From Mariniphaga anaerophila (GTDB taxonomy: Bacteria > Bacteroidota > Bacteroidia > Bacteroidales > Prolixibacteraceae), in the NCBI RefSeq assembly GCF_900129025.1, contig NZ_FQUM01000009.1, positions 62,001 through 126,000 of the forward strand: a stretch of DNA of 64,000 nucleotides, in the 5' to 3' direction. Shown piece by piece: positions 26,308 to 35,882 of the stretch. A program made the translations under genes and the position numbers. Position 1 is the first letter of the stretch, and each line of letters starts with the position of its first letter. The notes beneath the pieces are model-generated. The model did no database searches and was not told the origin of the DNA. It saw only the letters and a list, made by a program, of their open reading frames with translations.

Positions 26308-29300
26308 ATGACAGAAAATTTCAACATACTTGTTCATAAACTTAATGCTTTTAGAACTAAGTACTATTCTTTCAAATTACTGAAAGGAATAATTATTACT
26401 TTATTCTTTTTACTTGCCTTATTTACAGTATTTTCTTTGGTTGAATACTTTGTTTACCTTTCTTCTGAAATACGTAAAATTCTCTTTTTTGGCTTTGTTA
26501 TTTTTAGTGGGTTACTAACAGTACAGTTTGTTTTTGTGCCGTTATTTAGGTTGTTGCACATATTAAAACCCATCGATGTTAAAACCAGTTCGGCTATTAT
26601 ACAGAGATATTTCCCTAAAGTGGAAGATAAATTATTGAATATCATTGAGTTATCGAATATTGAAGATACTTCGTACTCAAATGATATTGTGTTAGCAAGT
26701 ATCGACCAGAAAATTGACGAACTAAGTGTTTTCGATTTCAAACAAGCTGTACAATATAAAAATCTGAAGATAGTGTTATTCTATTTTCTTGTGAGTCTAC
26801 TAGTTACGGTCTCTGTTTTTGTTGTTAACAGGTCAGTTTTTGCCACTGCGCCGCAACGTATTATTCATTATAATACGCAGTACGTTAAACCCGCGCCTTT
26901 TGAGTTTAATCTGGTTAACCAGAGTTTGCGGGCTCGCAAAGGCGATTCGTTCACTATTAAAGTTGAAGTAAGCGGCGACGAGCTTCCCGAAATTGTATAC
27001 ATTAATATAGAAGGGAACAATTATCTGATGAAAAGTTCCGCTGCCGGGTTTTTCGAATTCGAGATGGCTTCGGTAATAAATCCGGTGAAGTTTTATTTTA
27101 CCGATTTAAAGTACAATTCCGACAGTTATTCTTTGCAGCTTTTGCCGAAACCCGGGATTAATCATTTCGATGTAATAGTTTCGCCTCCTTCGTACACCGG
27201 GCTTCCGGTTTTGGAGCACGAAAATGTAGGAGATTTACAGGTTCCACATGGAACAATAGTAAAATGGAATTTTCAGGGGATTGATATTGATACGCTTTAT
27301 TTGAATTTTTCAGACTCTGTAAATGTTGGGGCAGCGCAAAACTTATTGGGGTTTGAAGTGGAAAAGCAGTTTTTTAAAGCGTCGGCTTATCATGTTTATA
27401 TAAAAAATAATCTGACAGAGCCTGAACTGGCGTTGTCCTATGGTGTTGACGTTTTGCCTGACTTGTATCCGGAAATAAAAATCGTTCAGATTCAGGATTC
27501 GCTGAAAATGACCCGTTTCTTTTTTAAAGGAGAAATTGGAGATGATTACGGTTTTTCCGGGCTTAATTTTCATTACAATATAAATAATGCCGATTCGGCA
27601 ATTGCAATTCCTTTTGTGAAAAACCTGAATGATCAGGATTTTTATTTCAGTTTTGATTTTGCTGATTTGGAAAAGCAAACTGGCGCGGTTTCTTATTACT
27701 TTTCTGTATCAGATAACGATGTGCTGAACAAGTTTAAAACGACCACTTCTGATAATTTTGTTTTTAACATTCCGGATAAAGAAGAAGTTGCTTCCAGCGA
27801 TAAAGAGCAGTTTAAGAATTTGGAAAAAATGCTTCAGGAAAGCGAACAATTAACCCGCGATATTCAGAAAGATCTAGAAAACCTGCAGTTAAAAAATATG
27901 GATACAAATGTGTCTGACTGGGAAAAATCTCAAATGGTAAATCAGATTTTGTCCAAGCAAAGTGCACTGGAGAATTTGTACGAAAAAATTAAACAGGATA
28001 ACCAGAAGCTGAATAATTATTTGGACTCATTTAGTGAGCAAAACGAGGAAATAAAGGAAAAGCAAAAGCAAATTGAAGAGTTGTTTAACGAGGTTTTTAC
28101 GGATGAACTAAAGAAGTTGCTGGAAGAGTTTCAGAACCTGGCCGAAGAGTTCGACAATAAAAAGTTGAACGAATTAACCCGGCAAATGAATTTTACCTAC
28201 GAAGATTTGCAGAAGCAGTTGGATAAAAATCTGGAGATGTTGCGAAAAATGAAAGTGGAGCAGAAACTGCAGAATGTAATCGATGAGATGAACAGAATGG
28301 CTGAAGAAGAGAGTAAAATGGCAGAAGATGTCAGCAACAAAGCCGAACACGATAAAATTGAAGAAAAGCTTAATGAGCATAAAAAGGAGTTGGAAAATCT
28401 TAGAAACGAAATTCAGGATGCATTGCAAATGAATAAAGAGTTGGAAAAGCCCATGAATTTTGATGATTTTGACGAAGAGTTCGACGATATCCAAAAGAGT
28501 ATGGAAGAAAGTCAGAGTGATCTTCAGAAAAACAATCGAAAAAAATCGGCTTCCGGGTTTAAGGAGAATTCAGAGAAAATGCAAAATACTGCTTTTGCCA
28601 TGCAGCAGATGCTCAATTCCAATACCAAAAAGCAAAACATGGAAAACATTCAAAACCTCAGGCAAATATTAAGCAATTTGGTGTATTTGTCGTTTCAGCA
28701 GGAAAGTGTTTTAGATGATTTGTCGGATATTCATTCCATTGACCCGAAGTTGAACGAATTAAATCTGCAGCAGCGCCGGATAAAAGATCAGAGCCAGATA
28801 GTTAAAGATTCGCTTTACGCGCTTTCAAAGCGTACTCCGCAAATTACCAGCCTGGTGAATAATGAGCTAATTACAATGGAGCTTAATCTGGATAAAGCCA
28901 TGGATGAGATGACTGAAGGTTTATATCCGAAAGCCAGGGCCAGTCAGCAATTTGTTATGACTGCCTCTAATAATTTGGCATTGATGCTGGACGAAGCGTT
29001 ACAGAACCTGGAAAAGCAGATGGCAAATGCTCAGCCGGGCGATCAGCAGTGCGAAAATCCCGGGCAGGGTCAGTCCGGAATGAATTTGCTCAAACAACAA
29101 TCTGAGAGTATAAAACAACAGTTGGAGCAAATGATTCAGCAGATGAAGAATGGTTCTCCTCAAAATATGAATCAGCAAATGGGCCAGTCGCTTATGCAAC
29201 ACGAAATGATGCAGCAAATGTTGCGCGAAATCATGAACAATGGAAGCGTTGGCAGCGGTACCCGAAAAGCTCTTCAGGAAATCGATGACATGTTGGAACA

Positions 29301-29589
29301 AAATCGTCGGCAATTAGTAAACAAAAATGTACATGCCAACATGATCAATCGGCAAAACCTGATAACAACCCGATTGCTTGAAGCCGAAAAAGCAGAGTTG
29401 CAGCGTGAGTTTGAAGACGAAAGAGAGAGTAGAAGTGCCGAAGAATTTCATAGTAATCCTGCCGAGTTTTTTGAATATGAAATTCGAGATAATTCAACGT
29501 TGGAGTATCTGAATCGCGACTCTCACAGGTTGAATAATTTTTATAATAAGAAGTACAAACAATATTTAAATAATATGCAAAAAGACTAA
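26308..29589 (+). CDS. DUF4175 family membrane-anchored coiled-coil protein
   Basis: I start at the ATG at 26308 (MTENFNILVHKLN), with a second possible ATG at 26287; an in-frame TTG at 26263 is less likely. The protein has about 1093 residues. Two membrane helices lie near the N-terminus (about residues 25-50 and 55-80) and a third near 155-180. An extracytoplasmic Ig-like middle follows (about 190-500), then a very long, glutamine-, glutamate- and lysine-rich coiled coil (about 510-1080; QQMLREIMNNG, QQMKNGSPQNMNQQMGQ). This is DUF4175 architecture; function unknown. It is followed by an RsbW-like ATPase. Confidence 0.87.
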   Translation: MTENFNILVHKLNAFRTKYYSFKLLKGIIITLFFLLALFTVFSLVEYFVYLSSEIRKILFFGFVIFSGLLTVQFVFVPLFRLLHILKPIDVKTSSAIIQRYFPKVEDKLLNIIELSNIEDTSYSNDIVLASIDQKIDELSVFDFKQAVQYKNLKIVLFYFLVSLLVTVSVFVVNRSVFATAPQRIIHYNTQYVKPAPFEFNLVNQSLRARKGDSFTIKVEVSGDELPEIVYINIEGNNYLMKSSAAGFFEFEMASVINPVKFYFTDLKYNSDSYSLQLLPKPGINHFDVIVSPPSYTGLPVLEHENVGDLQVPHGTIVKWNFQGIDIDTLYLNFSDSVNVGAAQNLLGFEVEKQFFKASAYHVYIKNNLTEPELALSYGVDVLPDLYPEIKIVQIQDSLKMTRFFFKGEIGDDYGFSGLNFHYNINNADSAIAIPFVKNLNDQDFYFSFDFADLEKQTGAVSYYFSVSDNDVLNKFKTTTSDNFVFNIPDKEEVASSDKEQFKNLEKMLQESEQLTRDIQKDLENLQLKNMDTNVSDWEKSQMVNQILSKQSALENLYEKIKQDNQKLNNYLDSFSEQNEEIKEKQKQIEELFNEVFTDELKKLLEEFQNLAEEFDNKKLNELTRQMNFTYEDLQKQLDKNLEMLRKMKVEQKLQNVIDEMNRMAEEESKMAEDVSNKAEHDKIEEKLNEHKKELENLRNEIQDALQMNKELEKPMNFDDFDEEFDDIQKSMEESQSDLQKNNRKKSASGFKENSEKMQNTAFAMQQMLNSNTKKQNMENIQNLRQILSNLVYLSFQQESVLDDLSDIHSIDPKLNELNLQQRRIKDQSQIVKDSLYALSKRTPQITSLVNNELITMELNLDKAMDEMTEGLYPKARASQQFVMTASNNLALMLDEALQNLEKQMANAQPGDQQCENPGQGQSGMNLLKQQSESIKQQLEQMIQQMKNGSPQNMNQQMGQSLMQHEMMQQMLREIMNNGSVGSGTRKALQEIDDMLEQNRRQLVNKNVHANMINRQNLITTRLLEAEKAELQREFEDERESRSAEEFHSNPAEFFEYEIRDNSTLEYLNRDSHRLNNFYNKKYKQYLNNMQKD

Positions 29590-29719
29590 TATGAAACGTG
29601 CATCGATAGTTTATAGAAGTAGTTAAAATTGAGTTGTAAGTTTCTGAATGTCTTTAAATTTTTTGAAATTTTAGAAATCAAAAAATTTTATACAGATCGT
29701 AGAAAAACAATTTTATCAT

Positions 29720-30130
29720 ATGAAAAATCGCCCTGAGGTGCTTGCCATTAAATCAGATAAAAAGGAATTGGAGAAGGTAGAACAGTTTCTTCTCACTATT
29801 TTCGAAAATGAAGGGCTTCCAAAATCCTGCTTTAACAGAGTTTTGCTTTGTATTTCAGAAGCTGTGGTCAATTCAATTGAACATGGTAATAAAAATGATA
29901 CCAGCAAAGAAGTCGACATTCATATAGATTTTACTGAAGATGGTGTTATACATGTTAATGTGCATGACGAAGGCGAAGGGTTCGATTATGAGTTGGTTGA
30001 TGACCCAACCGAGTGTAATAATATTAAAAAGGAAACCGGGCGGGGAATTCACATTATGAAGTCTTTATGTGATAAAGTTGAATATAGTAATCAGGGAAAA
30101 AGTGTAGAGATAAAAATTGATTTAAAGTGA
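29720..30130 (+). CDS. RsbW-like ATP-binding protein (HATPase_c_2, anti-sigma/serine kinase fold)
   Basis: A 136-residue GHKL ATPase: N-box SEAVVNSIEHGNKND, G1 box VHDEGEGFDYELVDDP, and G2 box ETGRGIHIMKSLCDKV. Such short proteins are anti-sigma factors or serine kinases of partner-switching systems, but no anti-anti-sigma (STAS) gene is next to it. It overlaps ybeY by 4 bp (GTGA) and leads a run to mnmG. Confidence 0.9.
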   Translation: MKNRPEVLAIKSDKKELEKVEQFLLTIFENEGLPKSCFNRVLLCISEAVVNSIEHGNKNDTSKEVDIHIDFTEDGVIHVNVHDEGEGFDYELVDDPTECNNIKKETGRGIHIMKSLCDKVEYSNQGKSVEIKIDLK

Positions 30131-30549
30131 GTAAGATAGAATTCTATTTCGAAGAAATTGAACCCCTAAAACTAAATCGAAAACTAATACAACAAGCAGT
30201 AGATTTTTTAGTTGAGAATGAAGGTAAACTTCCCGGAGAAGTTTCTGTTATATTTTGTTCTGATGATTATTTGTTAAAAATAAATGAACAATACCTTCAT
30301 CACGATTACTATACTGATATAGTAACTTTTGACTATGTTGAAAATTCCGTTATTTCGGGCGATTTATTTATCAGTGTCGACAGAGTGGAAGATAACGCCG
30401 GGCAATTGGGAGTTGATTTCGATAAAGAGTTAAGCCGGGTTGTACTGCACGGGGTTTTACACTTGGTAGGCTATAAAGATAAAACCGACGAAGAGAAGGT
30501 TGTAATGAGGGGAAAGGAAGATTTTTATCTGGTGAAAGCCGGGTTTTAG
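30127..30549 (+). CDS. ybeY: Endoribonuclease YbeY (rRNA maturation)
   Basis: A 140-residue YbeY protein starting with GTG that overlaps the previous stop (GTGA). Zinc site: H108 and H112 in LHGVLHLVGYKD. The position of the usual third histidine is D118, which I recall as common in Bacteroidota versions. TDIVTFDY and SGDLFISVDRV are further family marks. It acts in 16S rRNA 3' maturation and ribosome quality control. mnmG follows after 11 bp. Confidence 0.93.
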   Translation: MSKIEFYFEEIEPLKLNRKLIQQAVDFLVENEGKLPGEVSVIFCSDDYLLKINEQYLHHDYYTDIVTFDYVENSVISGDLFISVDRVEDNAGQLGVDFDKELSRVVLHGVLHLVGYKDKTDEEKVVMRGKEDFYLVKAGF

Positions 30550-30560
30550 GAGGAGAAATA

Positions 30561-32441
30561 ATGATACCAAAATATGACGTAATTGTAGTTGGTGGTGGCC
30601 ATTCAGGATGTGAAGCCGCTGCCGCTGCCGCTAATTTAGGATCGAAAACGTTGTTGATTACAATGGACATGGGAAAGTACGCTCAGATGTCCTGTAATCC
30701 TGCTATGGGAGGAATTGCTAAGGGACAAATTGTTCGCGAAATAGATGCTTTGGGCGGATATTCCGGAATAATTGCGGATAAGTCTACCATTCAGTTTCGG
30801 ATGCTAAACCTTTCAAAGGGTCCGGCCATGTGGAGTCCCCGTGCGCAAAACGACCGAATGCGGTTTTCTGAATTGTGGAGAGAGACGTTGGAATCCATCG
30901 AAAATCTCGATTTGTGGCAGGATGCTGTTGTCGGACTAATTATTGAAGACAATCAGGTGAAAGGAGTTCGGACAAAAATTGGAGTTGATTTTCGGTCAAG
31001 TACGGTTATTTTAACCAACGGTACCTTTCTCAATGGCCTAATTCATGTCGGGTCTTCCCACATGGCCGGCGGGCGAATTGGCGAAGCCGCTTCCTATAAT
31101 ATTACCGAGCAGCTTTTCGCTGCCGGGTTTAAAACCGGCCGTTTAAAAACCGGAACTCCCGTTCGTATTGATGGGCGAACTATCGATTTTTCCCAGCTTA
31201 CTGAGCAACATGGCGACGATAATCATTATAAGTTTTCCTATTTGCCTTGTACAAAATCTAAGTTGAAACAGCGCGCTTGCTGGATTACCTATACTAATCC
31301 TGCGGTTCACAGCGAACTTGAATTAGGTTTCGAATTTTCGCCCATGTTTGATGGAACTATTCAGGGTGCTGGTCCGCGGTATTGTCCGAGCATCGAGTCA
31401 AAACTGGTAACCTTCGCCGAAAAGCAACAACATCAGCTTTTTTTGGAGCCTGAAGGGGAAACTACCGTTGAATATTATTTGAATGGGTTTTCATCTTCTT
31501 TGCCCTGGGAGGTTCAATACAAAGCAATGCGTAAAATTCCCGGATTGGAAAATGCTAAAATTTTCAGGCCGGGATATGCAATCGAGTATGACTATTTCGA
31601 ACCCACCCAACTTTATCATACGTTGGAAACGAAGTTGGTTAAGAATCTCTTTTTTGCCGGCCAGATTAATGGAACTACCGGGTACGAAGAGGCCGGAGCA
31701 CAAGGAATAATGGCTGGGATTAATGCTCATTTAAAAAGTCATAATCCTAACGACCAATTCGTTTTAAAAAGGGACGAGGCGTATATTGGGGTATTAATAG
31801 ATGATTTGGTTACAAAAGGTGTTGACGAACCGTATCGAATGTTTACGAGTAGAGCAGAATTTCGAATTTTGTTGCGGCAAGACAATGCGGATATTAGATT
31901 GACCGAAAAATCCTATGAATTGGGGTTGGCCTCTCTGGAACGCAAAAATTTGTTGGATGAAAAAAAACATTTTATTTCCGAGATAATCCAGTATGCTAAG
32001 AAATTTAGCGTGAAGCCACAGTTTGTAAATCAGTTACTTATAGATAAAGGCACAACAGAATTGAAACAAGGAGTGAAGTTGCATGACCTTATTTTACGCC
32101 CTCAGATTTCGATATTTGATTTAATCGAGGTCATCACCCCGTTTAAATCGTTTCTTGGCAGGGTTCCCGACGCTCGAAAAGAAGAAATTATTGAAGGAGC
32201 TGAGATTTTTATCAAATACGAAGGGTATATAAACAGAGAAAAAATACTTGCCGAAAAGCTTGATAAATTCGAAAATATTGCTATAGAAGATAAGTTTAAT
32301 TATAGTAAATTGAAGTCATTATCAATAGAGGCACGTCAGAAATTAGAAAAGATAAATCCTAAAACAATTGGGCAGGCAAAACGTATTTCCGGAGTTTCTC
32401 CTTCCGACATAAATGTTTTACTAATTTTGCTCGGTCGATAA
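30561..32441 (+). CDS. mnmG: tRNA uridine-5-carboxymethylaminomethyl(34) synthase MnmG (GidA)
   Basis: The FAD-binding half of the MnmE-MnmG complex that modifies U34 of tRNAs. The 626-residue protein has the N-terminal FAD loop VGGGHSGCEAA, CNPAMGGIAKG, the GidA signature GTPVRIDGRTIDFS, and AGQINGTTGYEEAGAQG. A rare strong Shine-Dalgarno (AGGAGG) precedes the ATG. In many bacteria gidA lies near oriC, in line with a parS-like site 6 bp downstream. Confidence 0.97.
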   Translation: MIPKYDVIVVGGGHSGCEAAAAAANLGSKTLLITMDMGKYAQMSCNPAMGGIAKGQIVREIDALGGYSGIIADKSTIQFRMLNLSKGPAMWSPRAQNDRMRFSELWRETLESIENLDLWQDAVVGLIIEDNQVKGVRTKIGVDFRSSTVILTNGTFLNGLIHVGSSHMAGGRIGEAASYNITEQLFAAGFKTGRLKTGTPVRIDGRTIDFSQLTEQHGDDNHYKFSYLPCTKSKLKQRACWITYTNPAVHSELELGFEFSPMFDGTIQGAGPRYCPSIESKLVTFAEKQQHQLFLEPEGETTVEYYLNGFSSSLPWEVQYKAMRKIPGLENAKIFRPGYAIEYDYFEPTQLYHTLETKLVKNLFFAGQINGTTGYEEAGAQGIMAGINAHLKSHNPNDQFVLKRDEAYIGVLIDDLVTKGVDEPYRMFTSRAEFRILLRQDNADIRLTEKSYELGLASLERKNLLDEKKHFISEIIQYAKKFSVKPQFVNQLLIDKGTTELKQGVKLHDLILRPQISIFDLIEVITPFKSFLGRVPDARKEEIIEGAEIFIKYEGYINREKILAEKLDKFENIAIEDKFNYSKLKSLSIEARQKLEKINPKTIGQAKRISGVSPSDINVLLILLGR

Positions 32442-32446
32442 CTAAT

Positions 32447-32462
32447 TGTTTCACGTGGAACA
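32447..32462. promoter_or_regulatory. parS-like ParB binding site 1
   Basis: TGTTTCACGTGGAACA differs from the widespread bacterial parS palindrome TGTTTCACGTGAAACA by one base (G at 32458). It lies in the gap between mnmG and apt. ParB/Spo0J would bind here to organise the origin region. Two weaker copies lie within 6.2 kb. Confidence 0.7.
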
Positions 32463-32478
32463 AAACCAAAAAATAAAA

Positions 32479-32997
32479 ATGAATTTAAAAACCAAAATAA
32501 GAGAGATTCAAGATTTCCCTACGAAAGGGATTAGTTTTAAAGATATCACCACTCTTTTGAAAGAAAAAGAGGCTTTTGTCTGCGTGGTTGATAATATTGT
32601 TGAGGAGTTTAAAACGAAAAACATTACCAAGGTGCTGGGGATAGAATCTCGGGGTTTTATTTTTGGAGGAGCATTGGCAAAAGAGTTAGGTGCTGGCTTT
32701 GTTCCGGTGCGAAAAAAAGGGAAATTGCCTGCTGAAACAATTGCTGAATCTTACGAATTGGAGTACGGTGTAGATACAATTGAAATGCATAAAGATGCCC
32801 TTTCTTCTGATGATGTTGTTTTGATTCATGATGATTTGCTTGCGACTGGTGGAACTGCAAATGCCGTATTTAATATTGTGAAAAAGGCAGGAGTGAAAGA
32901 AGTCTATTTTAGTTTTGTTTGTGATTTGGAATTCATTCAAACTCCGGAGAAAAGCAATATTTATAAATTGAATCCACATATTTTGGTGAAGTATTAA
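32479..32997 (+). CDS. apt: Adenine phosphoribosyltransferase
   Basis: It salvages adenine to AMP using PRPP. The ATG at 32479 is chosen; an upstream in-frame TTG would translate the parS-like site and is rejected. The 172 residues begin with the Apt-typical IREIQDFPTKGISFKDITT and carry the PRPP loop VLIHDDLLATGGTA, the GIESRGFIFGGALA hood region, and RKKGKLP. It is 9 bp upstream of uvrC. Confidence 0.96.
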   Translation: MNLKTKIREIQDFPTKGISFKDITTLLKEKEAFVCVVDNIVEEFKTKNITKVLGIESRGFIFGGALAKELGAGFVPVRKKGKLPAETIAESYELEYGVDTIEMHKDALSSDDVVLIHDDLLATGGTANAVFNIVKKAGVKEVYFSFVCDLEFIQTPEKSNIYKLNPHILVKY

Positions 32998-33006
32998 TTC
33001 TTTTTC

Positions 33007-34833
33007 GTGAAATACCAGACAAATAACGGGAATATTGATTATTTGAAGCAACTGCTTTCCGTACTCCCCGGTAAGCCGGGAATATACCAGTTTTTTGATA
33101 GTACAGGAAAGATTATTTACATAGGGAAAGCTATTAATTTAAAAAAACGCGTTTCCAGTTATTTTAATAAACAGCACGAAAATCGAAAGACGGCGCTACT
33201 TGTTCGGAATATTGCAGACATAAGGCACATGGTTGTTGAAACCGAACAAGATGCCCTTTTGCTGGAGAACAATCTCATAAAGAAGTACCAGCCGCGCTAC
33301 AATATCAGGTTAAAAGACGATAAAAGTTATCCCTGGATTTGTGTAAAAAATGAACCGTTTCCCCGCGTTTTTAAAACCAGAAATTTGTTTAAGGATGGTT
33401 CAAAGTATTTTGGTCCTTATACGTCTACCTATACCGTTCGTACATTACTTGAGTTGTTTAAGTCTGAATACAAGTTACGTACTTGTAATTACCAATTGTC
33501 CGACGAAAATATTCAGTTTGGTAAATATTCAGTTTGTTTAAAATATCATATTGGAAGTTGCGAAGGTCCTTGCGAAGGGTTGGTTTCTAAAGAGAAATAT
33601 GACCGGGGTATTGAAGATATTGTTGATATTTTGAAAGGAAATATTTCGGGCGTAATTAAGCATTTAGAGCTTCGAATGGACGAAATGGCAAGCGAAATGA
33701 ACTATGAAGGCGCTCAGGAAATCAAAGAGAAATACGATGCGTTAAAGCGTTATCAGAGTAAATCTACTGTTGTTTCGCCTACTGTTACAGATGTTGATGT
33801 GTATACAATAGAACAGGATTCGAAATTTGCTTATATAAATTATCTCAAAGTAATTAAAGGCGCCATAATCCAAACGTTTACTTTAGAGATAAAAAAAGGA
33901 TTGGATGAATCTGCTGAAGAGCTTTTAGTTGCCGGGATAATTGATATTAGACAAAAGATTTTTAGTAATGCCCGCGAAATTCTTGTTCCTTTTAGAGTAA
34001 AAGCAAACCTGGATAACGTGGGTTTTAGAGTTCCACAACGAGGAGACAAAAAGAAATTGCTCGATTTGTCGTATAGGAATGCGAAGTATTTTCGTTTGGA
34101 GAAGGATAAGCAGATGGTTTTAAAAAATCCGAAAGTAAGGGACGAGCGGATTTTGACTACAATTAAAAAAGACCTTCAGTTGACTGAACTTCCTGTTCAA
34201 ATAGAGTGTTTTGACAATAGTAATCTTCAGGGCTCAAATCCGGTAGCCGCATGTGTTGTATTTAAGAATGCCAAACCGGCAAAAAAAGAATACCGCCATT
34301 TCAATATAAAAACGGTAGAAGGTCCAAATGATTTCGCTTCGATGGAGGAAGTAGTTTACAGGCGATATAAAAGGTTGACGGAAGAGAACAAGGTTTTGCC
34401 CCAGTTGATAGTAATTGACGGTGGTAAAGGGCAGCTATCGTCTGCTGTGCAAGCGTTGGAGAAGCTTAATCTGCGAGATAAGATTTCGATAATAGGAATA
34501 GCAAAAAGGCTTGAGGAAATCTATTTTCCAGGTGATTCAGTTCCTATATATATCAATAAAAATTCTGCAACATTAAAAATAATACAGCAGTTAAGAGATG
34601 AAGCGCACCGGTTTGGGATAACGTTTCACCGGAGTAAGCGTTCGAAAAGTATTTCAACTTCTGAATTGAATCAGATTAAAGGAATTGGTGATAAAACTGC
34701 CAAAAAATTGCTTTTGGATTTTAAATCGGTAAAAAATATAAAAGAGTCTGACAAAGAAGCTATAATCAAATCTGTTGGTTTGTCAAAAGGTGACATCGTT
34801 TTTCGGTACTTCAATTCGAAAGAACAGGCATGA
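33007..34833 (+). CDS. uvrC: Excinuclease ABC subunit C
   Basis: It makes both incisions in nucleotide excision repair. The 608-residue protein begins with GTG. An N-terminal GIY-YIG nuclease domain (KPGIYQFF...IIYIGKAINLKKRV) comes first, then a cysteine-bearing linker, a UVR region (about 215-250), an RNase H-like nuclease (IECFDNSNLQGSNPVA, VIDGGKGQLSSA) and C-terminal helix-hairpin-helix (IKGIGDKTAKKLL). Its stop overlaps mnmA by 4 bp. Confidence 0.97.
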   Translation: MKYQTNNGNIDYLKQLLSVLPGKPGIYQFFDSTGKIIYIGKAINLKKRVSSYFNKQHENRKTALLVRNIADIRHMVVETEQDALLLENNLIKKYQPRYNIRLKDDKSYPWICVKNEPFPRVFKTRNLFKDGSKYFGPYTSTYTVRTLLELFKSEYKLRTCNYQLSDENIQFGKYSVCLKYHIGSCEGPCEGLVSKEKYDRGIEDIVDILKGNISGVIKHLELRMDEMASEMNYEGAQEIKEKYDALKRYQSKSTVVSPTVTDVDVYTIEQDSKFAYINYLKVIKGAIIQTFTLEIKKGLDESAEELLVAGIIDIRQKIFSNAREILVPFRVKANLDNVGFRVPQRGDKKKLLDLSYRNAKYFRLEKDKQMVLKNPKVRDERILTTIKKDLQLTELPVQIECFDNSNLQGSNPVAACVVFKNAKPAKKEYRHFNIKTVEGPNDFASMEEVVYRRYKRLTEENKVLPQLIVIDGGKGQLSSAVQALEKLNLRDKISIIGIAKRLEEIYFPGDSVPIYINKNSATLKIIQQLRDEAHRFGITFHRSKRSKSISTSELNQIKGIGDKTAKKLLLDFKSVKNIKESDKEAIIKSVGLSKGDIVFRYFNSKEQA

Positions 34834-35882
34834 AAAAGAGAGTGCTGTTGGGGATGAGTGGCGGTATTGACAGTTCTGTGGCGGCAATGATACTTCAGGA
34901 GCGCGGATTTGAAGTAATGGGCGTTACTTTTATTTTTTCCGGAGATGTAGAATCGAATTCTCACCACAGTTCTCAGGCGGCTAAATCATTGGCAGACGCA
35001 TTGGGAATTAGTCATATTGTTGTTGATTTAAGAACAGAATTTAAGGAGTTGGTAATTAATTATTTTATAAATGATTATGTGTCAGGAAAAACGCCTTTTC
35101 CTTGCGCTGTTTGTAATCCGCAATTAAAATTTAAGTTTCTTGAGAAAATAGCGTCTGATTGTTCCTGCAATTTTATTGCAACCGGTCACTACGTTCGAAT
35201 TACCGAGAAGCAGGGAATTAAGTATATCTCTTCCGGGAGAGATAGAGACAAAGACCAGGCTTTTTTCCTTTGGGGACTAAAAAAGGAGTTAATTGAAAAG
35301 CTGGTTTTCCCTTTGGGAGATTTGCTTAAACAAGATATTCGCCAGTATGCGAAAGAAAGAGGCTTTGTATCATTAAATGAAAAAAAGGAAAGCCTGGGTA
35401 TCTGTTTTATAGAAGGGAATAATTATCGTAATTTTCTGATTGATAATGGATTGACTGGTAGTCCCGGCAATTTTATTGATCTACAGGGAAATGTTTTGGG
35501 GCGACATAAGGGCATTTACTATTACACCATCGGCCAAAGGCGCGGATTAGGCCTTCAAATGAATAAACCTCTATTTGTTTCTGAGATAAGGGTGGAGTCA
35601 AATGAGGTGTTTTTATCAGATTTTGATACAATGTACCGGAACAGAATTTTTCTTGAAAATACTCATTTTGTTGAAGAAAAATTAGTGAGGTCGGATAAAA
35701 CGTATTCGGTAAAAATAAGATATCGCCTACAGGAAAATTTATGTACAATTACGTTGTTGCCCGAAAACCGGGCAATTGTTCAATTGAAAGAGCCCCTCGC
35801 AATGGTTGCAAAAGGGCAAACAGCCGTAATTTATGAGGATGACTGTGTGCTGGGCGGTGGTTTTATAGAGGGCTCAGAGTAA
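34830..35882 (+). CDS. mnmA: tRNA 2-thiouridine(34) synthase MnmA
   Basis: It thiolates U34 of tRNAs for Lys, Glu and Gln. The 350-residue protein has the PP-loop MSGGIDSSVAAM, the first catalytic cysteine in FPCAVCNPQLKF, the second in ESLGICFIEG, and TIGQRRGLGL in the central domain. It overlaps uvrC by 4 bp and ends next to the opposing rsgA stop. With mnmG in the same run, both halves of mnm5s2U34 formation are here. Confidence 0.95.
   Translation: MKKRVLLGMSGGIDSSVAAMILQERGFEVMGVTFIFSGDVESNSHHSSQAAKSLADALGISHIVVDLRTEFKELVINYFINDYVSGKTPFPCAVCNPQLKFKFLEKIASDCSCNFIATGHYVRITEKQGIKYISSGRDRDKDQAFFLWGLKKELIEKLVFPLGDLLKQDIRQYAKERGFVSLNEKKESLGICFIEGNNYRNFLIDNGLTGSPGNFIDLQGNVLGRHKGIYYYTIGQRRGLGLQMNKPLFVSEIRVESNEVFLSDFDTMYRNRIFLENTHFVEEKLVRSDKTYSVKIRYRLQENLCTITLLPENRAIVQLKEPLAMVAKGQTAVIYEDDCVLGGGFIEGSE

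Noticed and set aside
32446-32478. TTG start for apt reading MFHVEQ
   Set aside because: Would translate the parS-like site; the ATG at 32479 gives the normal Apt N-terminus.
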